Shown piece by piece: positions 35,261-43,334 of a stretch of DNA of 62,152 bases. The position numbers and the translations under genes are program-made. The notes beneath the pieces are model-generated. The model saw only the letters and a list, made by a program, of their open reading frames with translations. It was not told the origin of the DNA and did not search any database. Every line of letters starts with the position of its first letter. Within the stretch, counting starts at the first letter, position 1. This DNA is from Methanobrevibacter sp. (GTDB taxonomy: Archaea; Methanobacteriota; Methanobacteria; Methanobacteriales; Methanobacteriaceae): contig JAFZMD010000055.1 in NCBI GenBank assembly GCA_017553445.1, positions 1-62,152 of the forward strand, written 5' to 3'.

Positions 35261-35530
35261 GTTCATCCTCATGAAGTTGAATTTCAGATTAGAAATTTGT
35301 CTATGACTGGAAATTATAAAAGGGCGGAAAGTATTTTAATTGAACTTAAAAATTACTTTGGGTTCTTATCGGAGGATTAACTTTCCAGATTCTATTTTGC
35401 TGTTATTACAAATTAACCGGTTTATAATGGTTATAACTGCAAAGACCATATAAAAGTAATTTTGGCAAAATATGGAGATAAAATGGATAAATCCCAATAT
35501 GGTGAAATATTGGAAATAATTAATAAATAA
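35261..35530 (+). pseudogene. Decayed gene upstream of the STAS-like protein, two in-frame stops and no start
   Basis: A single reading frame of 89 sense and stop codons looks coding on both sides of two TAA codons (35378-35380 and 35414-35416). It begins with GTT at 35261, where a start codon would be expected after GGGGTGGTTTT, and reads HPHEVEFQIRNLSMTGNYKR and onward to NYFGFLSED, stop, LSRFYFAVITN, stop, PVYNGYNCKDHIKVILAKYG, ending QYGEILEIINK with TAA at 35528. No frameshift is needed. The downstream STAS-like gene follows 19 bp later. The family is not recognised. It may be a lost partner of the STAS-like protein. Read as one frame with three point changes, it is a young pseudogene, or alternatively reads through. 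Confidence 0.65.
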
Positions 35531-35549
35531 TTAAAAGTAGGTGAAAATT

Positions 35550-35807
35550 ATGCTTATTAATATCGGTGCTGAATTTGGTACACATTTGGAATCAAATGAA
35601 ATTGCTAGTGAATTGGTAGATATTTTAAATAAAATACCTGAAGATGAATTTATTTTAGATTTTAAGGACGTTTTATTTGTTACAATGAATTTTGCTCAAG
35701 CTTATTATATGGCCAAGTCAGAGTCATCTAAAAAGATTTCAGAAATTAATCTATCAGAGACTATTAAAGTAACTATGGGTTCTGCTGATGAGGCAGTCAA
35801 TCCTTAA
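35550..35807 (+). CDS. STAS-like (DUF4325) domain protein
   Basis: A small protein of 85 residues. I chose the ATG at 35550 because AGGTG (35539-35543) lies 6 nt upstream. The sequence EFILDFKDVLFVTMNFAQAYYMAK shows the STAS-like pattern (an acidic residue, a hydrophobic strand, DF-x-x-V, then a T-x-x-F-A helix), followed by ISEINLSETIKV. DUF4325 proteins often sit beside ATP-binding or other small regulatory proteins. Here the partner slot is occupied by a pseudogene. The function is unknown; it may be an orphan. Confidence 0.65.
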   Translation: MLINIGAEFGTHLESNEIASELVDILNKIPEDEFILDFKDVLFVTMNFAQAYYMAKSESSKKISEINLSETIKVTMGSADEAVNP

Positions 35808-35852
35808 TTATTTTTACTAGAAATTTCTAGTAAATATTTTTTTTAAAATTGC

Positions 35853-36770
35853 TTATTCTAGAAGCACTACTCGGCTGACTTCAGATTCATTTGAAATTTC
35901 TCTGCCGCATTCATCAGCAATCCTTTTGGCAAAATCTTTTACTTCGTCGAATAATGGCATATTGGCCATGGTTAGTCTTTCACGTGATGATCCAACAAAC
36001 ATATATGCCTTCACTTCAATAAAATCAGGATCTGCTTTTTCAATCAATTCGGCATATTTTTCTGGATTTGTCATATTCCTTCCTTTAACGCAGGTATTTC
36101 GTATACATGTACGGGAGTTGAAACTGGATAAAGTTTCAAGAGATTCATTTAAATTGTCCCATGCATCATTTATTTTGGGCCTGCATAGCTGATTATATAT
36201 TTCTTTTGTAGGCGCATCCAAGGAAAGGTATAGCTGATAGGGGTCATTTTCCAGATTTCTTAATCTTTCAACGCACTGTCCGTTACTTACCACAAATGTT
36301 GTAAAATCTCTTTTATTGAATTCTCCAATCAGTTCATCAATTTTGGGATAAAGCGTTGGTTCGCCGGCCAGGGAAATGGCAGCGTTTGTAGGTTTTTTCA
36401 TTTCATCTAACTTTCTTCTATTGGCTTTGTCATTTCCATAATAGCCGCATAATAAGTTGTTTTGGGCTTCAATAGCTCCATCAACTATGGTTTTGGGATT
36501 ATCATACTCATCATCTTCCCATTGGGTTTGTGTATAGGTCAGGTCTCTCCAGCAGAATTCACATTCTTGCTGGCAGTTGGGAACGGCAGGAGACATCTGA
36601 AGACATCTGTGGGACTCGATTCCATAAAATTTTTCTTTATAACAGACACCTTTATCCACAATACTTTGACGGGTCCAGTGGCAGGTTTTAACGGCTGCAT
36701 GACCGTGACTGCCTACAAATCTATATCCGCTTTTTTCTAATTTTTCTTGTTGGCTTTTAGTAAATGACAT
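35853..36770 (-). CDS. taw1: 4-demethylwyosine synthase Taw1 (TYW1)
   Basis: A radical-SAM enzyme that builds the tricyclic wyosine base at G37 of archaeal tRNA-Phe using pyruvate. The 305-residue protein contains AVKTCHWTRQSI near the start, the radical SAM motif CQQECEFC (CxxxCxxC, about residues 62-69) followed by WRDLTYTQ, SLAGEPTLYP, and YLSLDAPTKEIYNQLCRPK. A second iron-sulfur site is formed by N-terminal Cys residues such as Cys44 and Cys56 in the family. The length is normal. It appears monocistronic and converges on the STAS-like gene. Confidence 0.95.
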   Translation of the reverse strand: MSFTKSQQEKLEKSGYRFVGSHGHAAVKTCHWTRQSIVDKGVCYKEKFYGIESHRCLQMSPAVPNCQQECEFCWRDLTYTQTQWEDDEYDNPKTIVDGAIEAQNNLLCGYYGNDKANRRKLDEMKKPTNAAISLAGEPTLYPKIDELIGEFNKRDFTTFVVSNGQCVERLRNLENDPYQLYLSLDAPTKEIYNQLCRPKINDAWDNLNESLETLSSFNSRTCIRNTCVKGRNMTNPEKYAELIEKADPDFIEVKAYMFVGSSRERLTMANMPLFDEVKDFAKRIADECGREISNESEVSRVVLLE

Positions 36771-36895
36771 AAAATCATTTCTATTTTTAGTTTTGTTAGT
36801 ATTAGTATTTTATGAACATAATGAATTTTTACAAACTCCAATCAATTTTGATTTTAAAGGGTTATTTTTCAATGATTCGTAAGTAAACTATATTA

Positions 36896-37789
36896 ATGAA
36901 GATATATCTTATTATTTGTATGGAACTATGGAATAAAGAACAGGAAAAACAATTTTTTTATAATTCTAAAAATTTTGCATCAATTAATCAGCTGTTCAAT
37001 GAAACCGAAGACGGCCGATATGTGGCATATTGGCCAAGAAATTACAAAGGTAAGAAAACAACTTTGCAGTCAAGAAACTCTTTAATTGGAAAATACTCTG
37101 AAAAATGGGTTTCGGATGTTTTAAATCATTTGATTAAAGATAAAAATCTTTTTGTAGTTCAGCAAGCACAGATTCCGGCTATTGGAATATCCCATAATTC
37201 TCCGGCAGATGTTGTGATTGCAAGTAAAAATGAAAAAGTATTAAGGCCTGAGGATGTAAAGATAATATTTGAGGTTAAGATGTCTATTGTATGGAATTGG
37301 GAGTATGATGTTTCTACCGATAGACTATTTGAGATAGGTGATTATCGCTCACATAGGGGAAAACCAAGTTTCACGCGTTCCGATTCAATTCTAAAAGCGA
37401 TAGGTAAATGTGTGGATATTAGGGTGTCTAATGTGCTGGCATCCAAAATACCGTTAATTGTTTTGGGTAATGCTCCTCTTTCAAACGGATTTTGTAAGAA
37501 AGCGGATTATTTAAAAAATGCAGGAATTATACAGGGATTTTGGTCTTTAAATCCATTTCCTTTAAATCATGGAAATTCAAGAAAAATCACTCCTAAAAAA
37601 GGATTCATACGTTTTGATGATGTGGATGAACTGGACATGAATTTAAATGATCTTTTCAGTGAAAATCTTAATTTCTTTTCGGGTATGAAAAATCCTGCCC
37701 AATTGGGCAAAATAATTGAAATGGCAAATAATGAAAATAATTATCACAATAAAGGTTTAAAATTTCTTAAATTAATTAATGGGTCTTAA
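36896..37789 (+). CDS. Type II restriction endonuclease (PD-(D/E)XK, possibly MjaI-like)
   Basis: The restriction partner of the adjacent methyltransferase. The 297-residue protein has a likely PD-(D/E)XK core: an Asp in SPADVVIAS (about residue 104) and EVK in IIFEVKMS (about residues 126-128), with a preceding conserved helix YSEKWVSDVLNHLI. I suspect the MjaI group (which cuts CTAG), but that is memory of family context, not shown. Start choice is uncertain: ATG at 36896 or ATG at 36920; a TATA-like CTATATTAA at 36887-36895 would give a transcript starting near 36920, which suits a leaderless start there. It overlaps the methyltransferase start by 11 bp. Confidence 0.75.
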   Translation: MKIYLIICMELWNKEQEKQFFYNSKNFASINQLFNETEDGRYVAYWPRNYKGKKTTLQSRNSLIGKYSEKWVSDVLNHLIKDKNLFVVQQAQIPAIGISHNSPADVVIASKNEKVLRPEDVKIIFEVKMSIVWNWEYDVSTDRLFEIGDYRSHRGKPSFTRSDSILKAIGKCVDIRVSNVLASKIPLIVLGNAPLSNGFCKKADYLKNAGIIQGFWSLNPFPLNHGNSRKITPKKGFIRFDDVDELDMNLNDLFSENLNFFSGMKNPAQLGKIIEMANNENNYHNKGLKFLKLINGS

Positions 37790-38669
37790 TATGTATAAAA
37801 AAACTAAAACATCTTCTTTCGGTTCAATTGTGCGTGAAAGTCATGATTCCACTAAATTTTATTCATCAAAATTATTTGATGATTTTAAAGTTCCTGAAAA
37901 AGTTGATTATATTGAAAATAAAATTCCTAAAAAGGATTTGAATAAGTTATATGTAAAATCCAGTGAAAATATGGATGAAATTCCTGACAGTTCAATTCAT
38001 CTGATGATTACATCTCCACCGTATAACGTTGGAAAGGATTATGACAATGATTTGACATTGGGGGAATATGAAGAATTGCTTAGGAATGTTTTCGGCGAAA
38101 CATATAAAAAATTAGTGACCGGCGGAAGAGCATGCATCAACATAGCCAATATCGGGAGAAAACCATATTTGCCTATTCATATGATGGTGATTAATATAAT
38201 GTTGGATTTGGGTTTTTTAATGCGTGGAGAGATAATTTGGGATAAATCTGCTAGTGCAGGAGGTTCTTGTGCTTGGGGCAGCTGGATGTCAGCTTCCAAT
38301 CCTGTTTTAAGAGATTACCATGAATATATTCTGGTTTTTTCAAAAGATTCTTTTTCTAAAAATCAAAATCAGGAAAAAAGAGACACGATATCTAAACAAG
38401 ATTTCATACAGTGGACTAAAAGTGTCTGGACTTTTCCTGCAGTCAATGCAAAAAGAATAGGTCATCCCGCTCCTTTTCCTGTTGAATTGCCTCACAGATT
38501 GATAAACCTATACAGTTATGAGGAAGATGTTGTTTTAGATCCTTTTTGCGGTAGCGGTACTACCTGTCTGGCAGCTAAGCAAAATAATAGGTATTACATA
38601 GGTTATGATATAAATAAAGATTATATTGGATTGTCTAAAAAAAGAATTTCCAATCATAAGTCTTTTTAA
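37779..38669 (+). CDS. DNA (N4-cytosine or N6-adenine) methyltransferase, beta class
   Basis: A 296-residue amino-methyltransferase of a type II restriction-modification system. Catalytic motif IV is TSPPYNVGKDY (about residues 77-87) and the SAM-binding motif I is DPFCGSGTTCLAAKQ near residue 255, the order that defines the beta class. SPPY in motif IV favours N4-cytosine methylation. The central part has EIIWDKSASAGGSCAWGSWMSASNP, seen in enzymes of the CTAG-specific M.MthZI/M.MjaI kind as I recall them. The gene starts inside the end of the nuclease gene (ATG at 37779, or in-frame ATG at 37791), so the two are coupled. Confidence 0.87.
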   Translation: MGLNMYKKTKTSSFGSIVRESHDSTKFYSSKLFDDFKVPEKVDYIENKIPKKDLNKLYVKSSENMDEIPDSSIHLMITSPPYNVGKDYDNDLTLGEYEELLRNVFGETYKKLVTGGRACINIANIGRKPYLPIHMMVINIMLDLGFLMRGEIIWDKSASAGGSCAWGSWMSASNPVLRDYHEYILVFSKDSFSKNQNQEKRDTISKQDFIQWTKSVWTFPAVNAKRIGHPAPFPVELPHRLINLYSYEEDVVLDPFCGSGTTCLAAKQNNRYYIGYDINKDYIGLSKKRISNHKSF

Positions 38670-38716
38670 TAATGTTATTCAAATATTATAATAATAAGTT
38701 AGTATATGGCGATAAT

Positions 38717-39385
38717 ATGAATACACCAATAGTGATATTAAATTATAAAACTTATTTGGAATCAAGTGGTATAAATGCTTTAAATCTTGCATATGATTTG
38801 GAGAGTGCGGCTGCCGAATCTGGAATTACAATGGTGGCAGCTCCTCAAGCAGCAGATATTTATAGAATTTATGACGAAACATCCCTGCCTATTTTTGCTC
38901 AACATATTGACCCAATAACTCCTGGAGGGCACACTGGCGGAAATTTAATTGAAACATTAGTTGATGCAGGAATTTCCGGTTCTTTAATTAATCATTCTGA
39001 AAAAAGAATGCAGCTTGCTGATATTGATGAGGTTATTCAGTTATGCAGACAACATGAAATTGAATCCTGCGTTTGTACAAATAATATTGCTACCAGTAAA
39101 GCTGTAGCTAGTTTAAATCCTGATGCTGTTGCTGTAGAGCCACCAGAGCTTATTGGTACTGGCATACCAGTATCACAGGCACAACCTGAAGTTGTGGAAG
39201 ACAGTGTTAAAGGTGTTAAAGCGATTAATAAGGATGTAAAAGTTTTATGTGGTGCTGGAATCACTAATGGTGATGATATGAAAGCAGCTATGGATTTAGG
39301 TGCGGATGGTGTATTGCTTGCTTCCGGAATCATAAAAGCAGAAAGTCCAAAGGATGCTTTATTGGATCTTGTAAGTAAATTATAA
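38717..39385 (+). CDS. tpiA: Triosephosphate isomerase (archaeal type)
   Basis: Interconverts glyceraldehyde 3-phosphate and dihydroxyacetone phosphate. Archaeal short-form TIM of 222 residues. Active-site signs are NYKTY (Lys about residue 10), INHSEKR (catalytic His) and AVEPPELIGTG (catalytic Glu and loop 6), with the phosphate-binding CGAGITNGDD and GVLLASGI. I chose the ATG at 38717, preceded by GGCGATAAT, because it gives the family N-terminus; an in-frame ATG at 38672 would add 15 residues of unlikely sequence. It begins 47 bp after the methyltransferase and ends directly before pgk. Confidence 0.94.
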   Translation: MNTPIVILNYKTYLESSGINALNLAYDLESAAAESGITMVAAPQAADIYRIYDETSLPIFAQHIDPITPGGHTGGNLIETLVDAGISGSLINHSEKRMQLADIDEVIQLCRQHEIESCVCTNNIATSKAVASLNPDAVAVEPPELIGTGIPVSQAQPEVVEDSVKGVKAINKDVKVLCGAGITNGDDMKAAMDLGADGVLLASGIIKAESPKDALLDLVSKL

Positions 39386-40546
39386 ATGAGTGGGAGTATG
39401 TCTGGAAATTTTAATACTATAGATGATTTTGATGTTGAAGATAAAACTGTACTTGTACGTATTGATGTTAACTCTCCAGTAGATCCAAGTTCTGGAATTA
39501 TTCTGGATGATACACGATTAAGATTACATGCTGATACAATTAGGGAATTGGCTAAAAAAGGGGCTCGAGTGGTTATTCTTGCCCATCAAAGCCGTCCTGG
39601 TAAGAAGGATTTTACCACATTGTCTCAACATGCCGATGCTTTGTCAGACATTTTAAATTTAAGAGTCAAATATGTGGACTCTATTTTTTCAGCTTCAGCT
39701 AAACAAGCTATTAAGGATTTAAAAGCTCATGAGATTCTTTTGCTTGAAAACGTAAGATTTTTCTCAGAAGAATCCCTTTCAAGAAGTCCTGAAGAGCAAT
39801 CCAAAACAATACTTGTGAGTGAATTATCTCCATTAATTGACTATTTTGTCAATGATGCATTTGCAGCGGCGCATCGTTCACAGGCATCATTGGTAGGTTT
39901 TACAGTCAATACTCCTTCTGCTGCCGGCCGTGTAATGGAAAAAGAATTAACGGTCATTCAGGATGCTTTGGATAATGTTCAACATCCATGCGTATTTTTG
40001 CTTGGCGGAATGAAACCTGACGATTCCATTGATGTTATGGAAAATGTTTTAAGCAACGGTACTGCCGATTCAATTTTAACTACAGGTATTGTAGCAAATA
40101 TTGTATTATGGGCTGCCGGTGTAGATATTGGTCAGGTTAATCGTGATTTTATTGCAAGTCGTGGATATGAGGATATGGTAGATAAATCCAGAGATTTGAT
40201 TGAAAGATTTGGAGATAAGGTCAAATATCCTATTGATATTGCTATTGATAGAAATGGTGAAAGAGTAGATATAGATAATGAAGAGATTCCAAATGAATCT
40301 ATTTTCGATATTGGTGTTAAAACTATTGCTTATTATGCTAATGAAATAAGAAATGCTAAAACCATATTTGCTAATGGTCCTGCAGGTGTATTTGAAGATC
40401 CTAAATTTGCAATGGGTACTGAAGATTTAATTAATGCTATTGCTAATGCTGATGGCTTTTCATTAATTGGTGGAGGTCATATTGCGGCCGCTACTGCAGG
40501 TCTTGGCTGTGAAGACTTAATGAGCCATATAAGTAGTGGTGGTTGA
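39386..40546 (+). CDS. pgk: 3-phosphoglycerate kinase, ended early by an in-frame TGA
   Basis: Catalyses the reversible transfer between 1,3-bisphosphoglycerate and ADP, needed for gluconeogenesis in methanogens. The 386 residues show VLVRIDVNSPVD, RLHADTIRELA, LAHQSRPG, ENVRFFSEE, YFVNDAFAAAHRS, LLGGMKPDDS, GPAGVFEDPKF and GGGHIAAATAGLG. The conserved end of PGK, S-x-G-G-G-A-x-x-x-M-L-x-G-K, is cut at the third Gly: SSGG is followed by TGA at 40544-40546 and then reads ACISMLAGKDLAAVEALKK in the same frame to TAG at 40613. The expected third Gly codon GGA has become TGA. Start: ATG 39386, or ATG 39398, which better fits the family N-terminus (NFNTIDDFDVE) but has GGGAG too close. Confidence 0.9.
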   Translation: MSGSMSGNFNTIDDFDVEDKTVLVRIDVNSPVDPSSGIILDDTRLRLHADTIRELAKKGARVVILAHQSRPGKKDFTTLSQHADALSDILNLRVKYVDSIFSASAKQAIKDLKAHEILLLENVRFFSEESLSRSPEEQSKTILVSELSPLIDYFVNDAFAAAHRSQASLVGFTVNTPSAAGRVMEKELTVIQDALDNVQHPCVFLLGGMKPDDSIDVMENVLSNGTADSILTTGIVANIVLWAAGVDIGQVNRDFIASRGYEDMVDKSRDLIERFGDKVKYPIDIAIDRNGERVDIDNEEIPNESIFDIGVKTIAYYANEIRNAKTIFANGPAGVFEDPKFAMGTEDLINAIANADGFSLIGGGHIAAATAGLGCEDLMSHISSGG

Positions 40547-40615
40547 GCTTGTATTAGCATGCTGGCAGGTAAAGATTTGGCTGCTGTAGAAGCTTTAAAA
40601 AAAAGTAAAGATTAG
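40544..40615 (+). other. pgk: In-frame continuation of pgk after the TGA (22 codons)
   Basis: The frame after the TGA at 40544-40546 encodes ACISMLAGKDLAAVEALKK and a short SKD end, with TAG at 40613-40615. This matches the conserved C-terminal helix of PGK. The natural gene therefore ends at 40615. A perfect hairpin terminator begins within the last codon, so the transcription signals still mark the old gene end. The open question is whether this is a true mutation, a base-calling error or a read-through. Confidence 0.8.
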
Positions 40616-41232
40616 CTATTAAAAATATTTAATAGCTTTTTTGAAGCTTTTTTAGGGTCATCTGCACTCATGATTGCACTGACTACAGATAATCCTGCAA
40701 TTCCGGTATCTTTTAATTCGCCCGCATTTTCTATTGTTATTCCTCCGATTGCAACGACAGGAATATTGATTGATTTAGCAATGTCTGATAAATCTTTTTT
40801 TGTTACGCTTTCGGCATCTTTTTTAGTTTTGGTTGGAAAAACCGCTCCAGTTCCAATGTAATCTGCACCATCATTTTCAGCTTTTTTAGCTTCTTCAATG
40901 GTTGCTGCAGATACTCCCAATATTTTATCTTCACCAATTAATCTGCGCGTAACATCACAGGGCATATCGCTTTGACCAACATGTACGCCGTCCGCATCAA
41001 TGGCCAGTGCTACATCGACACGGTCATTAATTATTAAAGGAACATCATATTTTGTTGTTATTTCCTTAACTTTAACGGCCAAATTATAAAAGTCTAATGT
41101 TTCTGCAGTTTTTTCTCTGATTTGAACTACAGTAACTCCACCGAGAATTGCCTCTTCAATTGTTTTTAAGAATTTTTCTTCGTTTTCACTATTGTCTGTT
41201 ACCAAATAAAGTGACAAATCTATATTTTTCAT
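40612..41232 (-). CDS. thiE: Thiamine-phosphate synthase ThiE
   Basis: Couples hydroxymethylpyrimidine pyrophosphate with thiazole phosphate to thiamine phosphate. The 206-residue TIM barrel has YLVTDNS near the start, VVQIREKTAET, PLIINDRVDVALAIDADGVHVGQSDMP, GVSAATIEEAKKAENDGADYIGTGAVFPTKTK and a late VVAIGGI phosphate-binding loop. The ATG at 41232 overlaps the end of thiM by 4 bp. The gene converges on pgk: its TAA (40612-40614) overlaps the TAG closing the restored pgk frame. Confidence 0.95.
   Translation of the reverse strand: MKNIDLSLYLVTDNSENEEKFLKTIEEAILGGVTVVQIREKTAETLDFYNLAVKVKEITTKYDVPLIINDRVDVALAIDADGVHVGQSDMPCDVTRRLIGEDKILGVSAATIEEAKKAENDGADYIGTGAVFPTKTKKDAESVTKKDLSDIAKSINIPVVAIGGITIENAGELKDTGIAGLSVVSAIMSADDPKKASKKLLNIFNS
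40614..40642 (+). terminator. Hairpin and T-tract after pgk
   Basis: AGCTATTAAA (40614-40623) pairs perfectly over 10 bp with TTTAATAGCT (40628-40637), loop AATA, followed by TTTTTT to 40642. It starts in the TAG that closes the restored pgk frame and lies within the 3' end of the convergent thiE coding sequence. It would end tpiA-pgk transcripts. Confidence 0.8.
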
Positions 41233-42095
41233 AATATCTCAATTTTTGATTCATTTACCAATTCTTCCGCATCTGTTTTATATAGTGCATCGATTAAGAA
41301 TGTTCTAAATGATCCGGTTCCTAAATCATTTTCATCTACTTTGGCCCTTGCTTTTTCGCCTGCTTTATTCATTGCAAGTATTGCAAGTAAAGCTCCATCA
41401 AAAGGATTTGTAGCGCCTATGCAACTTCCAACAATTGATGATAGCATACATCCGCTGCCGGTTATTAATGGCATCATTTCATCTCCGCCATAAATTGCAA
41501 CAGTTGTCTTGCCATCACTTAAAATGTCAATAGGTCCGCTTGCCAAAATTACAGTATCCAATTTTTCTGCTGTTTTTGCAATTATTTCTCCATTTGCTTT
41601 TAAGTTATCTTCTGTTATAATGTCATCATCACAAACATCTACTCCTTTAGCAGTATTTGTTTCATCCACGACATTGAATAATTTGGCTATTGTCTTTATT
41701 TCTGTAATGTTTCCTCGTATTGCAGCTATATTGTAATCTTTAATCAAGTCAATTGTTGCATTGTTTCTGAGTTCACTTACTCCGACTCCAACAGGATCTA
41801 AAGTTATTGGCGTGTTTGTTTTATTGGCTTGTGCTGAGCCAATTTTCATTGCTTCAACTTGTGTAGGGGTTAATGTACCGATATTTATCACTAATGCACT
41901 TGAAATATTTACAACTTCTTCAACTTCATCTATGGCCTCTGCCATTATGGGGGACGCTCCAATTGCAAGAACTGCATTGGCACAGTCAGTTACAGTAACA
42001 AAGTTAGTTATGCATTGTGTTAACGGACATTTTTCTTTAACATTTCTCATTGAATCAGGTATTTTTTCAAGAATTATTTTTTCTTTATTTATCAT
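41229..42095 (-). CDS. thiM: Hydroxyethylthiazole kinase ThiM
   Basis: Phosphorylates hydroxyethylthiazole in the salvage branch of thiamine synthesis. At 288 residues it belongs to the ribokinase-like fold. Motifs are PLTQCITNFVTVTDCANAVLAIGASPIMAEA, LVINIGTLTP, PITLDPVGVG, AIRGN and the catalytic loop TGSGCMLSSIVGSCIGA. thiE overlaps its end by 4 bp, so the two form a salvage operon. No thiamine riboswitch was recognised in the 117 bp upstream. Confidence 0.95.
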   Translation of the reverse strand: MINKEKIILEKIPDSMRNVKEKCPLTQCITNFVTVTDCANAVLAIGASPIMAEAIDEVEEVVNISSALVINIGTLTPTQVEAMKIGSAQANKTNTPITLDPVGVGVSELRNNATIDLIKDYNIAAIRGNITEIKTIAKLFNVVDETNTAKGVDVCDDDIITEDNLKANGEIIAKTAEKLDTVILASGPIDILSDGKTTVAIYGGDEMMPLITGSGCMLSSIVGSCIGATNPFDGALLAILAMNKAGEKARAKVDENDLGTGSFRTFLIDALYKTDAEELVNESKIEIL

Positions 42096-42151
42096 GATTA
42101 TTAATTATAAATTTTATTTTATTTAAAAATAATGTTTTTTCTTATTATTTA

Positions 42152-42195
42152 CGAAAACTATTTAAATAACAATTAATAAATAATATAATGTTACA
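42152..42195 (+). promoter_or_regulatory. Promoter of the tRNA-Thr gene
   Basis: CGAAAAC (42152-42158) followed by TATTTAAATA (42159-42168) reads as a BRE plus TATA box. ATAATGTTACA at 42185-42195 lies 25 nt from the TATA centre and matches the recurrent start-site motif. The mature tRNA begins about 25 nt further on. Confidence 0.65.
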
Positions 42196-42212
42196 TTCAT
42201 AATTTTTTAATT

Positions 42213-42286
42213 GCCTCGGTGGCTCAGCCTGGTAGAGCGCCAGACTTGTAATCTGGTGGTCGCGGGTTCAATTCCCGCCCGGGGCT
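42213..42286 (+). tRNA. tRNA-Thr (anticodon TGT)
   Basis: A cloverleaf of 74 nt including the discriminator. The acceptor stem is GCCTCGG with CCGGGGC. The anticodon arm is CCAGA-CTTGTAA-TCTGG, giving anticodon TGT. The T arm is GCGGG-TTCAATT-CCCGC. The discriminator is T and no CCA is encoded. It is the first of five tRNA genes in the cluster. Confidence 0.95.
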
Positions 42287-42320
42287 TAAATTTCCGATTT
42301 AAAGTGCTTATTTAGTTAAC

Positions 42321-42331
42321 TTTATATATAA
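42321..42331 (+). promoter_or_regulatory. TATA box of the tRNA-Pro/tRNA-Tyr pair
   Basis: TTTATATATAA at about 42321-42331 is a strong TATA box about 35 nt before tRNA-Pro. The expected start near 42350 coincides with ATATGTTGTA, a weaker form of the start-site motif. tRNA-Tyr follows after 7 nt and has no separate box. Confidence 0.6.
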
Positions 42332-42365
42332 GGAAATTCAAATTATAATATGTTGTATGTTGTTG

Positions 42366-42440
<75 letters not shown>

Positions 42441-42447
42441 TCAAGTC

Positions 42448-42520
<73 letters not shown>

Positions 42521-42580
42521 TTTCAATTATTTTATTATGAAGTTAAATAATTTTTTTAAAAATATCACATTTTTTCAAAA

Positions 42581-42592
42581 CATTTATATATA
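42581..42592 (+). promoter_or_regulatory. TATA box of the tRNA-Asp/tRNA-Lys pair
   Basis: CATTTATATATAA at about 42581-42592 is a strong TATA box. Transcription would begin near 42612, about 38 nt before tRNA-Asp. tRNA-Lys and possibly rpoH would be on the same transcript. Confidence 0.6.
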
Positions 42593-42647
42593 ATGACTTT
42601 CATATTAAATTAATAGTGTATTGTTAAGTACATTTGGTTTAAGTGTT

Positions 42648-42721
<74 letters not shown>

Positions 42722-42741
42722 CTTAAATTAATGTCTTTTGT

Positions 42742-42826
<85 letters not shown>

Positions 42827-42857
42827 ATATTTAACTTTTCTAGCTGGAGGAAAAAAT

Positions 42858-43106
42858 TTGAAAATAGATATTCAACAACATGATTTAGTACCAAAGCATG
42901 AAGTTATTTCAGAATCTGAAAAAGAATTATTACAACAGAATTCTGATTTTGATATTAATAACCTTCCAAAGATTAAAATTAATGATCCTGTAGTCAAAGA
43001 GCTCGCTAAGAGTAATACTGTTTCTGCAGGGGATGTTTTAAGAATTACACGTAATAGTAAAACTGCCGGTGAATTTATTTCATATAGGATAGTTATTGAA
43101 GGTTAG
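42858..43106 (+). CDS. rpoH: RNA polymerase subunit H (Rpo5)
   Basis: The archaeal RNA polymerase subunit equivalent to the C-terminal part of eukaryotic Rpb5. The 82-residue protein has KIDIQQHDLVPKHEVISE near the start, then LPKIKINDPVVKEL, GDVLRITRNSKTAGEFISYRIV at the end. I chose the TTG at 42858 because GGAGG (42846-42850) is 7 nt upstream. A longer frame starting in tRNA-Lys is not credible. It leads the RNA polymerase cluster but is separated from rpoB'' by 228 bp. Confidence 0.93.
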   Translation: MKIDIQQHDLVPKHEVISESEKELLQQNSDFDINNLPKIKINDPVVKELAKSNTVSAGDVLRITRNSKTAGEFISYRIVIEG

Positions 43107-43235
43107 ATATTTAATATAATATTAGAGTAAGTTTATATTGTTTAATTTCTGTATTTTTTGTTTTTTTAGAAATTCATTATAAATTAGTTTGAGATGAATT
43201 ATCTTATAAATAGATAGTTGGGAGTAAATTAAGAA

Positions 43236-43271
43236 TAATGATTAAAAAATAATAGATAAGTTAACGTTACA
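43236..43271 (+). promoter_or_regulatory. Possible rpoB'' promoter with start-site motif
   Basis: TAACGTTACA at 43262-43271 matches the recurrent start-site motif. The A/T-rich ATTAAAAAATA at 43239-43249 about 20-25 nt upstream is a weak TATA candidate. The rpoB'' start is about 65 nt downstream, after GGAGG (43324-43328). The rest of the 228-bp gap after rpoH is A/T-rich and shows no gene. Confidence 0.45.
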
Positions 43272-43334
43272 TTTTATTTTATTTTATATTGTTTAATTTA
43301 TTTTATTATGTTTACATAATGCTGGAGGAAGTCA

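Noticed and set aside
40544..40546. TGA in pgk as a selenocysteine codon
   Set aside because: The position is normally Gly, not Cys, and a SECIS-like element was not seen. Methanobrevibacter is not among the archaea I know to make selenoproteins.
42096..42212. Thiamine (TPP) riboswitch upstream of thiM
   Set aside because: The 117 bp are almost all A/T and lack the conserved CUGAGA-type elements.
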